From assembly GCA_003021755.1 (NCBI GenBank), contig PXQZ01000066.1:1-12874 (forward strand): a stretch of 12,874 nt of DNA, in the 5' to 3' direction. Under the pieces are notes generated by a model. The model saw nothing but the letters and a program-made list of their open reading frames with translations, was not told where the DNA came from and searched no databases. Every line of letters starts with the position of its first letter. The first letter of the stretch is position 1. The translations under genes were made by a program, and so were the position numbers. Shown one piece after another: positions 1-6,237 of this stretch. This DNA is from Halobacteriales archaeon QH_8_67_36 (lineage in GTDB: Archaea; Halobacteriota; Halobacteria; Halobacteriales; Haloarculaceae).

Positions 1-202
1 CCGGGTCGACATCGCGCTCGGCGAGACAGTCCCGTCTGGCGTCGCCCTGTCCGTACCACAGCAGCGCCGCCTCCCGCTCGCTGAACCCCTGGCCGAGTCG
101 GTCGCCGACCCGTTCTATCACCTCGACCGGGTACGCCGGCTCGACGTCCACGAGCGTCCCGTCGAGGTCGAACAGCCAGAAGTCGTAGTCACGAGCCATT
201 GG
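1..202 (-). CDS. HAD-superfamily hydrolase, N-terminal fragment
   Basis: The first 67 or so residues of a haloacid dehalogenase-type phosphohydrolase are visible; the rest lies beyond the left edge of the window. Residues 8-14 read WLFDLDG, followed by TLVD. This is HAD motif I (DxDGT), in which the first Asp is the nucleophile that forms a phospho-aspartyl intermediate and the second acts as general acid/base. Motifs II-IV are outside the window, so the substrate cannot be judged; phosphoglycolate-type or other small phosphate esters are typical of the family. The ATG start is supported by a TATA-like box about 28 nt upstream, which suggests a leaderless transcript. The reading frame of the degraded upstream gene runs 11 nt into this gene. 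Confidence 0.8.
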
Positions 203-604
203 ATGATGGGATAGGGCAGTTGCGAGTAAAGCCTTTCTGTCCGTGCTCGACGTGAATCGAGCTTTCGAGGCACTTCTTCAGCACCTCGGTGACGGCCTCG
301 GCGTCGAACGCGTCGAGGTCGTCCGGATACGCCTCACTGGTCCGTAGCTCGCTGGACGACACCGACTCGACTGGTATCCCGAGGGCGTCTCCGACCAGCC
401 GTCGGCCGTGGGCACCGTCGCCCAGTTCGCCGCGCCAGAGCGTGTCCCGGGAAAACGGTCGGCCGTCCTCACCGCCCGGGAGAACACCGTCTCGAAGCGG
501 CCGGGCTCTGCACGGTAGCCCGACGCCGGGTCGAACCGGACAGTCACGTCAAAGACGTAGCGGGCCGCGGGTCGGTCGAACCGCTCGTGTCGCTCCCGGG
601 CGCC
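192..604 (-). pseudogene. Degraded LWR-salt family gene (frameshifted)
   Basis: Two reading frames together give one recognisable haloarchaeal protein. The N-terminal part, in the frame that follows the dehydratase stop, reads RYVFDVTVRFDP then GRFETVFS. The C-terminal part is in another frame and reads GEDGRPFSRDTLWRGELGD, followed by ALGIPVESV and EVLKKCLESS. The LWRGE core is the signature of the small LWR-salt family known only from haloarchaea; its function is unknown. The frames change between about 485 and 470, and some residues the family usually has between FETV and GEDG appear to be missing, so this looks like a small deletion rather than one miscalled base. No ATG is available in the first frame (a GTG sits at 547). 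The usual stop after the SSxxVE end is also lost, adding a tail that runs into the next gene. I recognise the family from memory. Confidence 0.65.
226..235 (-). promoter_or_regulatory. TATA-like box of the HAD gene
   Basis: On the minus strand this reads GGCTTTACTC. The TTTAC core lies about 28 nt from the ATG at 202, the spacing expected for a leaderless haloarchaeal mRNA. The box now lies inside the extended reading frame of the damaged LWR-salt gene. Confidence 0.4.
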
Positions 605-883
605 TCACTCGTAGACGTCGTCCAGCCGCTCGGCCACGTCGATGTCGTTGTCCGTGATGCCGCCGGCGTCGTGGGTCGTCAGCCGGACCTCACACTCGCC
701 CCAGCGGGCGGTCATCTCGGGGTGGTGCCAGGCGTCCTCGGCGACGCCGGCCGCAGCAGCGAGAAAGCCCGAGGCGCCCAGATAGTCGTCGAACTCGTAG
801 ACGCGGACGATTTCGTCGCCCTCGCGGTCCCACTCCGCGGGGAGCCGGTCGGCGATTTCGTCGTCGGAAAGCGGGTCTGCCAT
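605..883 (-). CDS. Pterin-4a-carbinolamine dehydratase (PCD/DCoH family)
   Basis: This small cytosolic enzyme (92 aa, the usual family length) dehydrates 4a-hydroxytetrahydropterin so that the reduced pterin cofactor can be recycled after aromatic hydroxylation. The family signatures are clear. There is an HHPE motif near residue 53 preceded by an alanine-rich helix (GFLAAAAGVAEDAW). A second block, LTTHDAGGITDNDIDVA (about residues 68-84), contains the third conserved His and the GGxTxxD loop. The pterin-dependent hydroxylase partner is not in this window, and some archaeal members may act on other pterins, so the physiological substrate is uncertain. The ATG start is supported by a TATA-like box 27 nt upstream. 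Its stop is followed directly by the damaged LWR-salt gene on the same strand. Confidence 0.88.
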   Translation of the reverse strand: MADPLSDDEIADRLPAEWDREGDEIVRVYEFDDYLGASGFLAAAAGVAEDAWHHPEMTARWGECEVRLTTHDAGGITDNDIDVAERLDDVYE

Positions 884-904
884 ACCGGACGGAGGTCTGC
901 CAGC

Positions 905-914
905 CTCAAAGTGG
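905..914 (-). promoter_or_regulatory. TATA-like box of the dehydratase gene
   Basis: On the minus strand this reads CACTTTGAGG, centred about 27 nt from the ATG at 883 and consistent with a leaderless start. The hairpin element at 962-989 lies about 55 nt further upstream. Confidence 0.35.
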
Positions 915-922
915 TTTGCCCG

Positions 923-989
923 CTAGCAACCGTGGTCGCCAGTGACTGGAACTCGACTGCGAACAGCCAGAAAGCCCCGGCTGGCTGTT
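923..989 (-). repeat. Extragenic hairpin element, copy A
   Basis: This sits between the dehydratase start and the hemA stop. It contains a perfect 9-bp inverted repeat: AACAGCCAG at 962-970 and CTGGCTGTT at 981-989, with a 10-nt loop AAAGCCCCGG. On the minus strand the order is GCTTTCTGGCTGT, a 10-nt gap, GTTCCAGT, then TTGCTAG, then the promoter of the downstream gene. The same modules in the same order and orientation recur upstream of the cis-prenyltransferase paralogue (copy B). I cannot say whether it acts as an RNA structure, a protein-binding site or a dispersed extragenic repeat. Confidence 0.5.
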
Positions 990-1045
990 TGTATTCTAAG
1001 TCACTCGACCAGAGACGGTCTTGGTATCAACTGTCGTTGGTCTTG

Positions 1046-2380
1046 CTAGTCGTTGGCAAGCTGTTCGAGGACGGCAGCGGGAATCTGGTCGCGCATCCCC
1101 TCGGGGATGTCCTCGATGTTCATCCCCTCGACGAACTCCGGCGGTTCGGGACCGAAGTCGGGGTCGAACAGTTCGAGGGCGGTCTGGATGGTCTCCCAGT
1201 CGTCGTTCTCGGCGGCGTCCCGGAGGCTCTTGGTCGGGGCCGCGAGCAACTGGGAGACGATGGCGTCGGTCATCGCTTCCAGCACCTCGCGCTGGTCCTC
1301 GTCGAAGTCGGCTTGGGCCATCGCGGTGTTGAGCTCCGCGGCCTTCACCCGCTCGGCGCTCTCGTACATCGCGGAGATGACGCGGTCGGCCCGCTTGCGC
1401 TTGTACTGGGTGAGCAGGTGGTCGAACTCCTCGTCGACCAGCGCCTCGACGGCCTCGGCGGCCCGCTGGCGCTGCTGTCTGGTCTCGGCGGTCACCGACT
1501 CCAGCGCGTCGAGGTCGTACACCGAGACGGACGGGAGCCGGTCGGCCCCCGAGGGAACGTCGCGGGGCTGGGCGATGTCGACGACGGTCGTCTCGCCCGC
1601 GTCGGCGAAGGTCCCGACGTCGAACACCTGTCCGGTGCTCCCGGTCGCCGAGACGACGACGCGGGCCTCGGCGACGGCGGCCTCGATGGCGTCGAGCCCC
1701 ACCGCGCTGGCCTCGGCGTCGACGGTCTCGGCGACGTGTTCGGCGTGCGGGACGGTCCGGTTGGCGACGATGAGGCGGTCGACCCGCTCGGCGAGGGCTT
1801 TCGCGGCCAGCTGGCCCATCTCGCCGGCGCCGACGACGAGGGCCGTCTCGCCGTCGATCGAGCGCTCGCGGTCGACGAGCCTAACGGCGGCCGAGGCCAG
1901 CGAGAGCACGCCCTCGTTGATTTCCGTCTCCGACCGAGCGCGCTTGCCGACGTGGATGGCCTTCGTGATGCCGTCTTCGAGCAGGGTCCCGATGCCGCCG
2001 ACGCCGCGGGCGTCCTCGTAGGCGTCCCGCAGCTGTCCGAGAATCTGGACCTCCCCGAGTACGATGGACTCCAGTCCGGCGGCCACGCGCATGATGTGGC
2101 GCAGGCTGGCCTCGTGGCCCATCTCGACGACGACATCGTCGGTGACCGCTCTGGTAAAGGGGTCGAGCGCCGCCAGGCCCGTCTCGTGGTCCGGCGCGAC
2201 GACGTACCCCTCGGTCCGGTTGCACGTCTGTAGCACGAACGCCTCGGAGACGCCGGGCTGTGTGAGCAGCGTTTCGACGGCGTGGCGCTGGCTGTCCGCG
2301 GCAGCCGTCTCCAGCTGGTCGACGCTGGCGCGCTCGTGGGTCACCCGTACACCGACGATGAGGCCTGTCTGCTCTCTCAC
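1046..2380 (-). CDS. hemA: Glutamyl-tRNA reductase
   Basis: HemA reduces glutamyl-tRNA(Glu) with NADPH to glutamate-1-semialdehyde, the first committed step of C5 tetrapyrrole synthesis. The 444-aa length is normal. The N-terminal catalytic domain carries the nucleophilic Cys53 in LQTCNRTE. The conserved block GLESIVLGEVQILGQ follows at 102-116. The NADPH-binding Rossmann motif VVGAGEMGQLA starts near residue 182, and the C-terminal third is the helical dimerisation domain, rich in charged residues. The start is GTG, read in a GTGA overlap with the stop of the upstream precorrin-2 dehydrogenase gene, so translation is probably coupled. It is the last gene of a three-gene operon that also carries the late siroheme-to-heme steps. 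Its TAG stop lies in a CTAG. Confidence 0.96.
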   Translation of the reverse strand: MREQTGLIVGVRVTHERASVDQLETAAADSQRHAVETLLTQPGVSEAFVLQTCNRTEGYVVAPDHETGLAALDPFTRAVTDDVVVEMGHEASLRHIMRVAAGLESIVLGEVQILGQLRDAYEDARGVGGIGTLLEDGITKAIHVGKRARSETEINEGVLSLASAAVRLVDRERSIDGETALVVGAGEMGQLAAKALAERVDRLIVANRTVPHAEHVAETVDAEASAVGLDAIEAAVAEARVVVSATGSTGQVFDVGTFADAGETTVVDIAQPRDVPSGADRLPSVSVYDLDALESVTAETRQQRQRAAEAVEALVDEEFDHLLTQYKRKRADRVISAMYESAERVKAAELNTAMAQADFDEDQREVLEAMTDAIVSQLLAAPTKSLRDAAENDDWETIQTALELFDPDFGPEPPEFVEGMNIEDIPEGMRDQIPAAVLEQLAND

Positions 2381-3024
2381 GACGTATCACCCATCTGATG
2401 TCCGATCACGTCTGCTGCTACTCGTTTCGACTTGGGTCTGCCACTATCTAAAGCCTTCCAAACCCGCTCGGACCTGACGACCGTTCTGACGGCGTCACGG
2501 CGCTCCGTCGGGGACATATCGGTGGATTGCAACTCCTCGCGGAGGTCGCTGGTCAGTTCTGCCATGCTCCCGGCGTCCGCGAACTGCGCTTCGAAGGACT
2601 CCCGGAGGTACTTCGAGAGCGCCGGCGAGTGGCCGCCCGTGGCGACGGCCATCACGACGGGGTCGTCCCGCACTGTGGCGGGAACGACGACGTTGCCCAT
2701 GTCCTGCTCGCCGTGGTCGTCGGCGCGGTTGACCAGCGCGCCGACCTCGCGGGCGGCGGCCTCGGCAGTCGCGTTCAGGTCGGCGTCGTCGGTGGCAGCG
2801 ACCACCAGCGCCGGGTCGGTTCGCTCGACCCACGCACGGATGCCGTCAGTGTCGGGAGCCTCACGGACCAGTTCGGCGGCACCGAACTCCCGGTCGGCGA
2901 ACTCCGGGCTGACGACGACCACGTCGGCCTCGGCGGCGAACCGACGGGCCTTCCGTGCGCCGACGGGGCCGCCGCCGAAGACCAGCACCGTCTCGTCGGT
3001 GAGGTCGTGAAGGAGCGGAATCAT
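2377..3024 (-). CDS. Precorrin-2 dehydrogenase / sirohydrochlorin ferrochelatase-like (Met8/CysG N-domain type)
   Basis: This 215-aa cytosolic enzyme oxidises precorrin-2 to sirohydrochlorin with NAD; Met8-type proteins also insert iron to make siroheme. The NAD-binding motif FGGGPVGARKA is at residues 16-26. The family block with NRADD, the VVVPATV strand and ATGGHSPALSKYLRE follows at about 108-155, matching the SxGGxSPxLxxxLR block of Met8 and CysG. The C-terminal 60 residues are the helical part. There is no fused methyltransferase domain as in CysG, so uroporphyrinogen methylation must be encoded elsewhere. The ATG overlaps the TAA stop of ahbAB by one base (TAATG) and the TGA stop overlaps the hemA GTG. 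This shows a coupled operon. Whether it is dehydrogenase only or also the chelatase cannot be told from sequence. Confidence 0.92.
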   Translation of the reverse strand: MIPLLHDLTDETVLVFGGGPVGARKARRFAAEADVVVVSPEFADREFGAAELVREAPDTDGIRAWVERTDPALVVAATDDADLNATAEAAAREVGALVNRADDHGEQDMGNVVVPATVRDDPVVMAVATGGHSPALSKYLRESFEAQFADAGSMAELTSDLREELQSTDMSPTERRDAVRTVVRSERVWKALDSGRPKSKRVAADVIGHQMGDTS

Positions 3025-4076
3025 TACCCCTGGGCGTTGGCCGCTGCGCGTTCGTCCAGCCTGATACCCGTCTTCTTCAGGATGCGCGTCGAGAACAGCG
3101 TGTCCCAGTCGTCCTCCGCAACCGCCCAGTGTTCCGTCATCCGGTCGCGGACCTGCTGGATGCGCCGTTCGCTCTCGGCCTCGCTGCGGCCGTGGGTCAT
3201 CGCGAAGAAGTTGTACGGCCAGACCCCCTCGTGGCGCGGGCGCTCGTAGCAGTGCGTGACGAAGTCGAACTCGGCGACGGCCGGCCCCACCTCGTCGATG
3301 ACCTCGTCGGGCACGTCCCAGACGGTCATCCCGTTCTCCGAGTAGCCAAGGGCGTAGTGGTTCGGAATCGCGCCCACGCGGCGGACCTTCCCCTCCTGAT
3401 TGAACCGCTTGATTGTCTCGACGACCCATGTAGTGTCGGCACCGATGGCGTCGGCCACGTCGGCGTAGGGCGTCTCGGTGACGGGGAGTCCGCCCTGGAT
3501 TTCCAGCACGAGGTCGAGTTCGTCGGGCGTCAGCGAGTCGCTGTCCGTCGGCGTCACCGCGGGGCCGGCGTCGCTGCAGTCGACGGCCTGTGTCTGTGGT
3601 CCCGCCACCGGGAACTTCGCGCCGACGTGGAACTCCTGTTGCTTCGGCAGATTGTAGGTCGACTCGCCGGTTTCGGCCTCTATCTCGGCCAGCACTTCGT
3701 CGACCCGGCGCTCCTCGACCACCGAGAGGACGAACCACATATTCAGATGCGGGTGTTCGCGTTCGTAGTTGTGGGCCACCTCGGGGTGGGCGTTGACCAT
3801 CTCGACGTGGTCGTCGTAGCTGTCTTCGGGAGCGTGGGTCGCCACCAGCGTCGCCGTCCCGCCGATTGCCTCGGCGTTGATGAGCGCGCCAAAGCGGCTC
3901 AGGACCCCCCGTTCGTCCAGGTCCTGCACGCGTTCGAGCAGCTCGGCCCCGGTAACGTCGATGCCGTGGTCGGCCAGCGCGGCCGCCGCCGGCTCGAAGG
4001 GCCGCTCGACGACCGGGAACCCCCCCTGGAACGCGTTGCAAACCGCGCTGTCCACCCGCCCGAGCTCGTCAGTCAT
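3024..4076 (-). CDS. ahbAB: Siroheme decarboxylase, fused AhbA-AhbB
   Basis: The protein converts siroheme to 12,18-didecarboxysiroheme in the archaeal alternative heme pathway. It is 350 aa and built as two related halves, each an AsnC/Lrp-like winged helix followed by a RAM-like ligand domain. Half 1 has GGFPVVERPF (18-27), SRFGALINAEAIGG (60-73) and NYEREHPHLNMWFVL (103-117). Half 2 has GGLPVTETPY (195-204), RRVGAIPNHYALGY (232-245) and CYERPRHEGVWPYNFFAMTHG (277-297). These are the paired signatures of AhbA and AhbB, normally separate subunits, here joined by a proline/acid-rich linker at about 158-183. Many databases label such proteins AsnC/Lrp transcription factors. The operon context and the NYER/CYERP motifs favour the enzyme. 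First gene of the operon, with a clear TATA box 27 nt from the ATG. Confidence 0.9.
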   Translation of the reverse strand: MTDELGRVDSAVCNAFQGGFPVVERPFEPAAAALADHGIDVTGAELLERVQDLDERGVLSRFGALINAEAIGGTATLVATHAPEDSYDDHVEMVNAHPEVAHNYEREHPHLNMWFVLSVVEERRVDEVLAEIEAETGESTYNLPKQQEFHVGAKFPVAGPQTQAVDCSDAGPAVTPTDSDSLTPDELDLVLEIQGGLPVTETPYADVADAIGADTTWVVETIKRFNQEGKVRRVGAIPNHYALGYSENGMTVWDVPDEVIDEVGPAVAEFDFVTHCYERPRHEGVWPYNFFAMTHGRSEAESERRIQQVRDRMTEHWAVAEDDWDTLFSTRILKKTGIRLDERAAANAQG

Positions 4077-4097
4077 GGCTGATCGTCAGGACTCGGC

Positions 4098-4107
4098 GAA
4101 TAAAAAC
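4098..4107 (-). promoter_or_regulatory. Promoter of the ahbAB-met8-hemA operon
   Basis: The minus strand reads GTTTTTATTC, one of the best archaeal TATA boxes in the window. Its centre is 27 nt from the ahbAB ATG, predicting a leaderless tetrapyrrole operon mRNA. It is divergent from the box at 4127-4136. Confidence 0.65.
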
Positions 4108-4126
4108 GGCGCGGGAGCGAGCCTGC

Positions 4127-4136
4127 AATTTTTACC
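4127..4136 (+). promoter_or_regulatory. TATA-like box of the zinc-ribbon membrane protein gene
   Basis: AATTTTTACC is centred about 30 nt from the GTG at 4161. The two divergent TATA boxes are only about 20 nt apart, so the basal machinery may compete at this intergenic region. Confidence 0.55.
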
Positions 4137-4160
4137 ACGCTGGCCGTCCTATCGAGGGGT

Positions 4161-4442
4161 GTGTCGATCACCACTGTGGAACTCGCGCTCCGGTTGCTGA
4201 CGTTCCTCTGCGTACTGGTTGGTGCGCCGCTGTGCTTCCTAGTCGGGTTCCGACTGCTGGACTACGGGGCGAAGGACACGCTGGTCGAGCGGTTCAGCGG
4301 CGCGCGGACCGGCCGTGACACCGGTCAGCTGAACGCCTATTTCCGGGAGGCGGCCGTCGAGGCGACGACCTGCAGTATCTGTGGCGCGGCCAACGGCCCC
4401 GACTACACCTACTGTCACACCTGCCAGGAACGGCTCGACTAG
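4161..4442 (+). CDS. Small membrane-anchored zinc-ribbon protein
   Basis: A 93-aa protein of unknown function. Residues 8-36 form one or two hydrophobic segments (LRLLTFLCVLVGAPLCFLVG). A charged linker follows, then a C-terminal zinc-binding ribbon with CSIC and CHTC pairs separated by 12 residues. This four-cysteine arrangement should bind one zinc ion on the cytoplasmic side, though topology is inferred only from the single hydrophobic block. The start is GTG, placed by the TATA box 30 nt upstream. The TAG stop is in a CTAG shared with the converging gene. Similar membrane-plus-ribbon proteins are common in haloarchaea; I do not recognise a named function. Confidence 0.8.
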   Translation: MSITTVELALRLLTFLCVLVGAPLCFLVGFRLLDYGAKDTLVERFSGARTGRDTGQLNAYFREAAVEATTCSICGAANGPDYTYCHTCQERLD

Positions 4443-4849
4443 TCGCCCCGGACGCCGGTGACGGCGAATCCGAGGTTCTCGACGGCGTCGAGGATTGCCT
4501 CGTGGTCGGCACTCGCCTCGTAGTAAAAGACCAGGTCGAACGACCCCTCCCGCAGCAGTTGCTGACACTCCCAGACGAACTCCTCGCCGTCCAGCGTGAG
4601 CCCCTGGTGTTGGTTCGAGGCAAACTGCGGGTCGTCGCTGCCCGAGTAGACGAAGGTGTCCGTGGGGTCCATCCCGTACCCCTCCGCGATGCGCTCGCCG
4701 ACGTCGATGGTCGCCTGCATCATCTCTATCTCCTCGCTCCCGTCGTACTCCGTGTGGACCACCGCGCCGTTGAGCTGTATCTCGCCGGGTTCCAGTAGCT
4801 GCTTGGTCCGCCGATAGAGGTCGTCGTCGAGTGCGTCGCCGTCGCTCAT
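4439..4849 (-). CDS. Conserved haloarchaeal protein, DUF5778-like
   Basis: A 136-aa, very acidic soluble protein without membrane segments, signal peptide or recognisable catalytic motif. Notable stretches are LLEPGEIQLNGAVVHTEYDG (20-39), EIEMMQATIDVGERIAEGYG (41-60) and a C-terminal FYYEASADHEAILDAVENLG ending in VTGVRGD. It matches my memory of the haloarchaea-restricted DUF5778 family, whose role is unknown; the family number is from memory. The ATG is supported by a TATA-like CCATTAGG 27 nt upstream, with no room for a Shine-Dalgarno sequence. It converges on the zinc-ribbon gene and the two TAG stops share the same CTAG. Confidence 0.8.
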   Translation of the reverse strand: MSDGDALDDDLYRRTKQLLEPGEIQLNGAVVHTEYDGSEEIEMMQATIDVGERIAEGYGMDPTDTFVYSGSDDPQFASNQHQGLTLDGEEFVWECQQLLREGSFDLVFYYEASADHEAILDAVENLGFAVTGVRGD

Positions 4850-4871
4850 ACCCGTGGCTCTGCCAGCGACG

Positions 4872-4880
4872 TCCTAATGG
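4872..4880 (-). promoter_or_regulatory. TATA-like box of the DUF5778-like gene
   Basis: The minus strand reads CCATTAGGA, centred 27 nt from the ATG at 4849. The start codon is directly preceded by AGCCACGGGT, a 10-mer that recurs in front of cspA and at 7053-7062. Confidence 0.4.
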
Positions 4881-4918
4881 GCTTCGGATTGGGTGGCGGG
4901 CTCGGCAAGCTCGCCGGC

Positions 4919-5113
4919 TTACAGCCGTGTCACGTTCTCGGCGCGTGGCCCCTTGTCGGCCTGGACGATGTCGAACTCGACCTCCTGTCCCTCCTCCAGG
5001 TCGGGGCCGCCGACGTCTTCCATGTGGAAGAAGACGTCCTCGTCGGAGTCCTCGGTGTCGATGAAACCGTAACCGCCCGTGTCGTTGAAGAAGTCTACCG
5101 TACCGGTCGCCAT
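4919..5113 (-). CDS. cspA: Cold shock domain protein (CspA family)
   Basis: A 64-aa single cold-shock-domain (OB-fold) protein that binds single-stranded RNA or DNA and is thought to melt mRNA structure. RNP1 is GGYGFIDT (residues 13-20) and RNP2 is DVFFHM (26-31). The N-terminal MATGTVDFFNDTGGYGFI and the ending KGPRAENVTRL are typical of haloarchaeal Csp proteins, as is the excess of Asp and Glu over basic residues. The length is normal for the family. It is transcribed divergently from uppS; the TATA box lies about 31 nt from the ATG, so the leader is only a few bases long. Confidence 0.95.
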   Translation of the reverse strand: MATGTVDFFNDTGGYGFIDTEDSDEDVFFHMEDVGGPDLEEGQEVEFDIVQADKGPRAENVTRL

Positions 5114-5139
5114 TGCGTTCCGTGCTTCTCACCCGTGGC

Positions 5140-5148
5140 TAATAAATC
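5140..5148 (-). promoter_or_regulatory. TATA box of cspA
   Basis: The minus strand reads GATTTATTA, a strong archaeal TATA element centred about 31 nt from the ATG at 5113. It is followed immediately by AGCCACGGGT at the expected initiation zone. Confidence 0.6.
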
Positions 5149-5216
5149 TATGCGGAGTTCACGAGCCGGGCGACGAGCCACAAACCCCTTATCGGTCCGT
5201 TGTTATGCTACAGGTG

Positions 5217-6134
5217 ATGCGAGAGCGGTTAGCGCGGTTGGGTTATGGCGCCTACGAGCGGTTGCTTCGGCGCGAACTGTCCGGAACACCGAGCCACGTC
5301 GCGGTTATCCAGGACGGCAACCGGCGATACGCCCGGAAGCAGGGCGTCGAGACGACACAGGGCCACAGCGAGGGTGCCGAGACGACGGAAGCCCTGCTGC
5401 ACTGGTGTGACGACCTCGGCATCGACGAGGTCACGCTGTACACGTTCTCCACGGAGAACTTCGACCGACCGCCGGAGCAGCGCGAGTACATCTTCGACCT
5501 CGTCGAGGAGAAGCTCCGGAGCTTCGCCGACGCCGACCGCGTTCACGAGGCCGAGGTCTGCATCCGGGCCGTCGGCGAGACGGAGATGCTCCCCGAGCGC
5601 GTCCGCGAGGCCATCGACTACGCCGAGCGACGGACCGGGGGGTACGACCGCCTCAACCTCAACATCGCGCTGGCCTACGGCGGGCGCGCCGAACTGCTTG
5701 GGGCCGCCCGCGACGTCGCCGAAGCCGTCGAGGCCGGCGACCTCGCTCCCGAGGACATCGACGCCGACACCGTCGAGCGCTGTCTCTACGAGGGCCCTAC
5801 CTGCGACGTGGACCTCATCGTCCGCACCGGCGGCGACGAACGCACCTCCAATTTCCTCCCGTGGCACGCCAACGGCAACGAGGCCGCGACGTTCTTCTGT
5901 ACGCCCTACTGGCCCGAGTTCCGGAAAATCGACTTCCTCCGGGCGATTCGGACCTACCAGAACCGGGAGGCCTCCTGGCGTACCACCCGCGCCCGCCGCG
6001 CGATGACGCTCGTCCAGGCCGTCGAGGACGCCGACCTCTCACAGGCCCGGCAGGTACTGGGGCGGTTCCGCGACGCCCTCCCGAGCAAGGAGCGGGCGGC
6101 CGTCGAGGACGACATCGAACCCGTCGCCGACTGA
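5217..6134 (+). CDS. uppS: Cis-prenyltransferase (polyprenyl diphosphate synthase, UppS family)
   Basis: The enzyme adds isopentenyl diphosphate units in cis to an allylic diphosphate. In archaea the product is the dolichol/polyprenol carrier used for N-glycosylation. From the start chosen here it is 305 aa. The pyrophosphate-binding motif HVAVIQDGNRRYARKQG spans 27-43, with catalytic Asp33. NIALAYGGRAEL is at 149-160. The C-terminal signature RTGGDERTSNFLPW (203-216) precedes TPYWPEF. All catalytic elements are present. An in-frame ATG at 5205 would add four residues, but the TATA-like CTTATC at 5188-5193 sits 27 nt from the 5217 ATG, matching the leaderless pattern. The frame is open further upstream, into the cspA promoter, with no support for a longer protein. 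The paralogue at 6238-6846 converges on it. Confidence 0.95.
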   Translation: MRERLARLGYGAYERLLRRELSGTPSHVAVIQDGNRRYARKQGVETTQGHSEGAETTEALLHWCDDLGIDEVTLYTFSTENFDRPPEQREYIFDLVEEKLRSFADADRVHEAEVCIRAVGETEMLPERVREAIDYAERRTGGYDRLNLNIALAYGGRAELLGAARDVAEAVEAGDLAPEDIDADTVERCLYEGPTCDVDLIVRTGGDERTSNFLPWHANGNEAATFFCTPYWPEFRKIDFLRAIRTYQNREASWRTTRARRAMTLVQAVEDADLSQARQVLGRFRDALPSKERAAVEDDIEPVAD

Positions 6135-6237
6135 AGCGACCGTCCGACCGATACCGAGCGACGCGCAGCAGGAGTCGCCCTCCCGGCCGAACTTCCGAAC
6201 GACGCACCCCGTTCGGCGTGTAGACGGCTCGCGTCGC

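Noticed and set aside
165..185. GAACAGCCAGAAG in the HAD gene, resembling the hairpin element
   Set aside because: It simply encodes the FWLFD part of HAD motif I and lacks the other arm and the upstream modules.
587..2233. Long plus-strand open frame of 548 codons opposite hemA
   Set aside because: It is antisense to the well-supported hemA and dehydratase genes. The translation is Val/Gly/Asp/Leu-rich without domain signatures, typical of GC-rich shadow frames.
2377..4041. Minus-strand open frame of 554 codons that reads through the precorrin-2 dehydrogenase gene from upstream
   Set aside because: The upstream 340 codons are an Arg/Gly-rich out-of-frame reading of ahbAB. The true start is the ATG at 3024, overlapping the ahbAB stop.
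5079..5216. Upstream extension of uppS
   Set aside because: The extra codons lie over the cspA start and the divergent promoters and do not resemble the family. A TATA-like box fits the ATG at 5217.
6135..6237. Gene between the two convergent cis-prenyltransferase genes
   Set aside because: Only about 100 bases, with no start, motif or strong hairpin; treated as a plain convergent 3' spacer.
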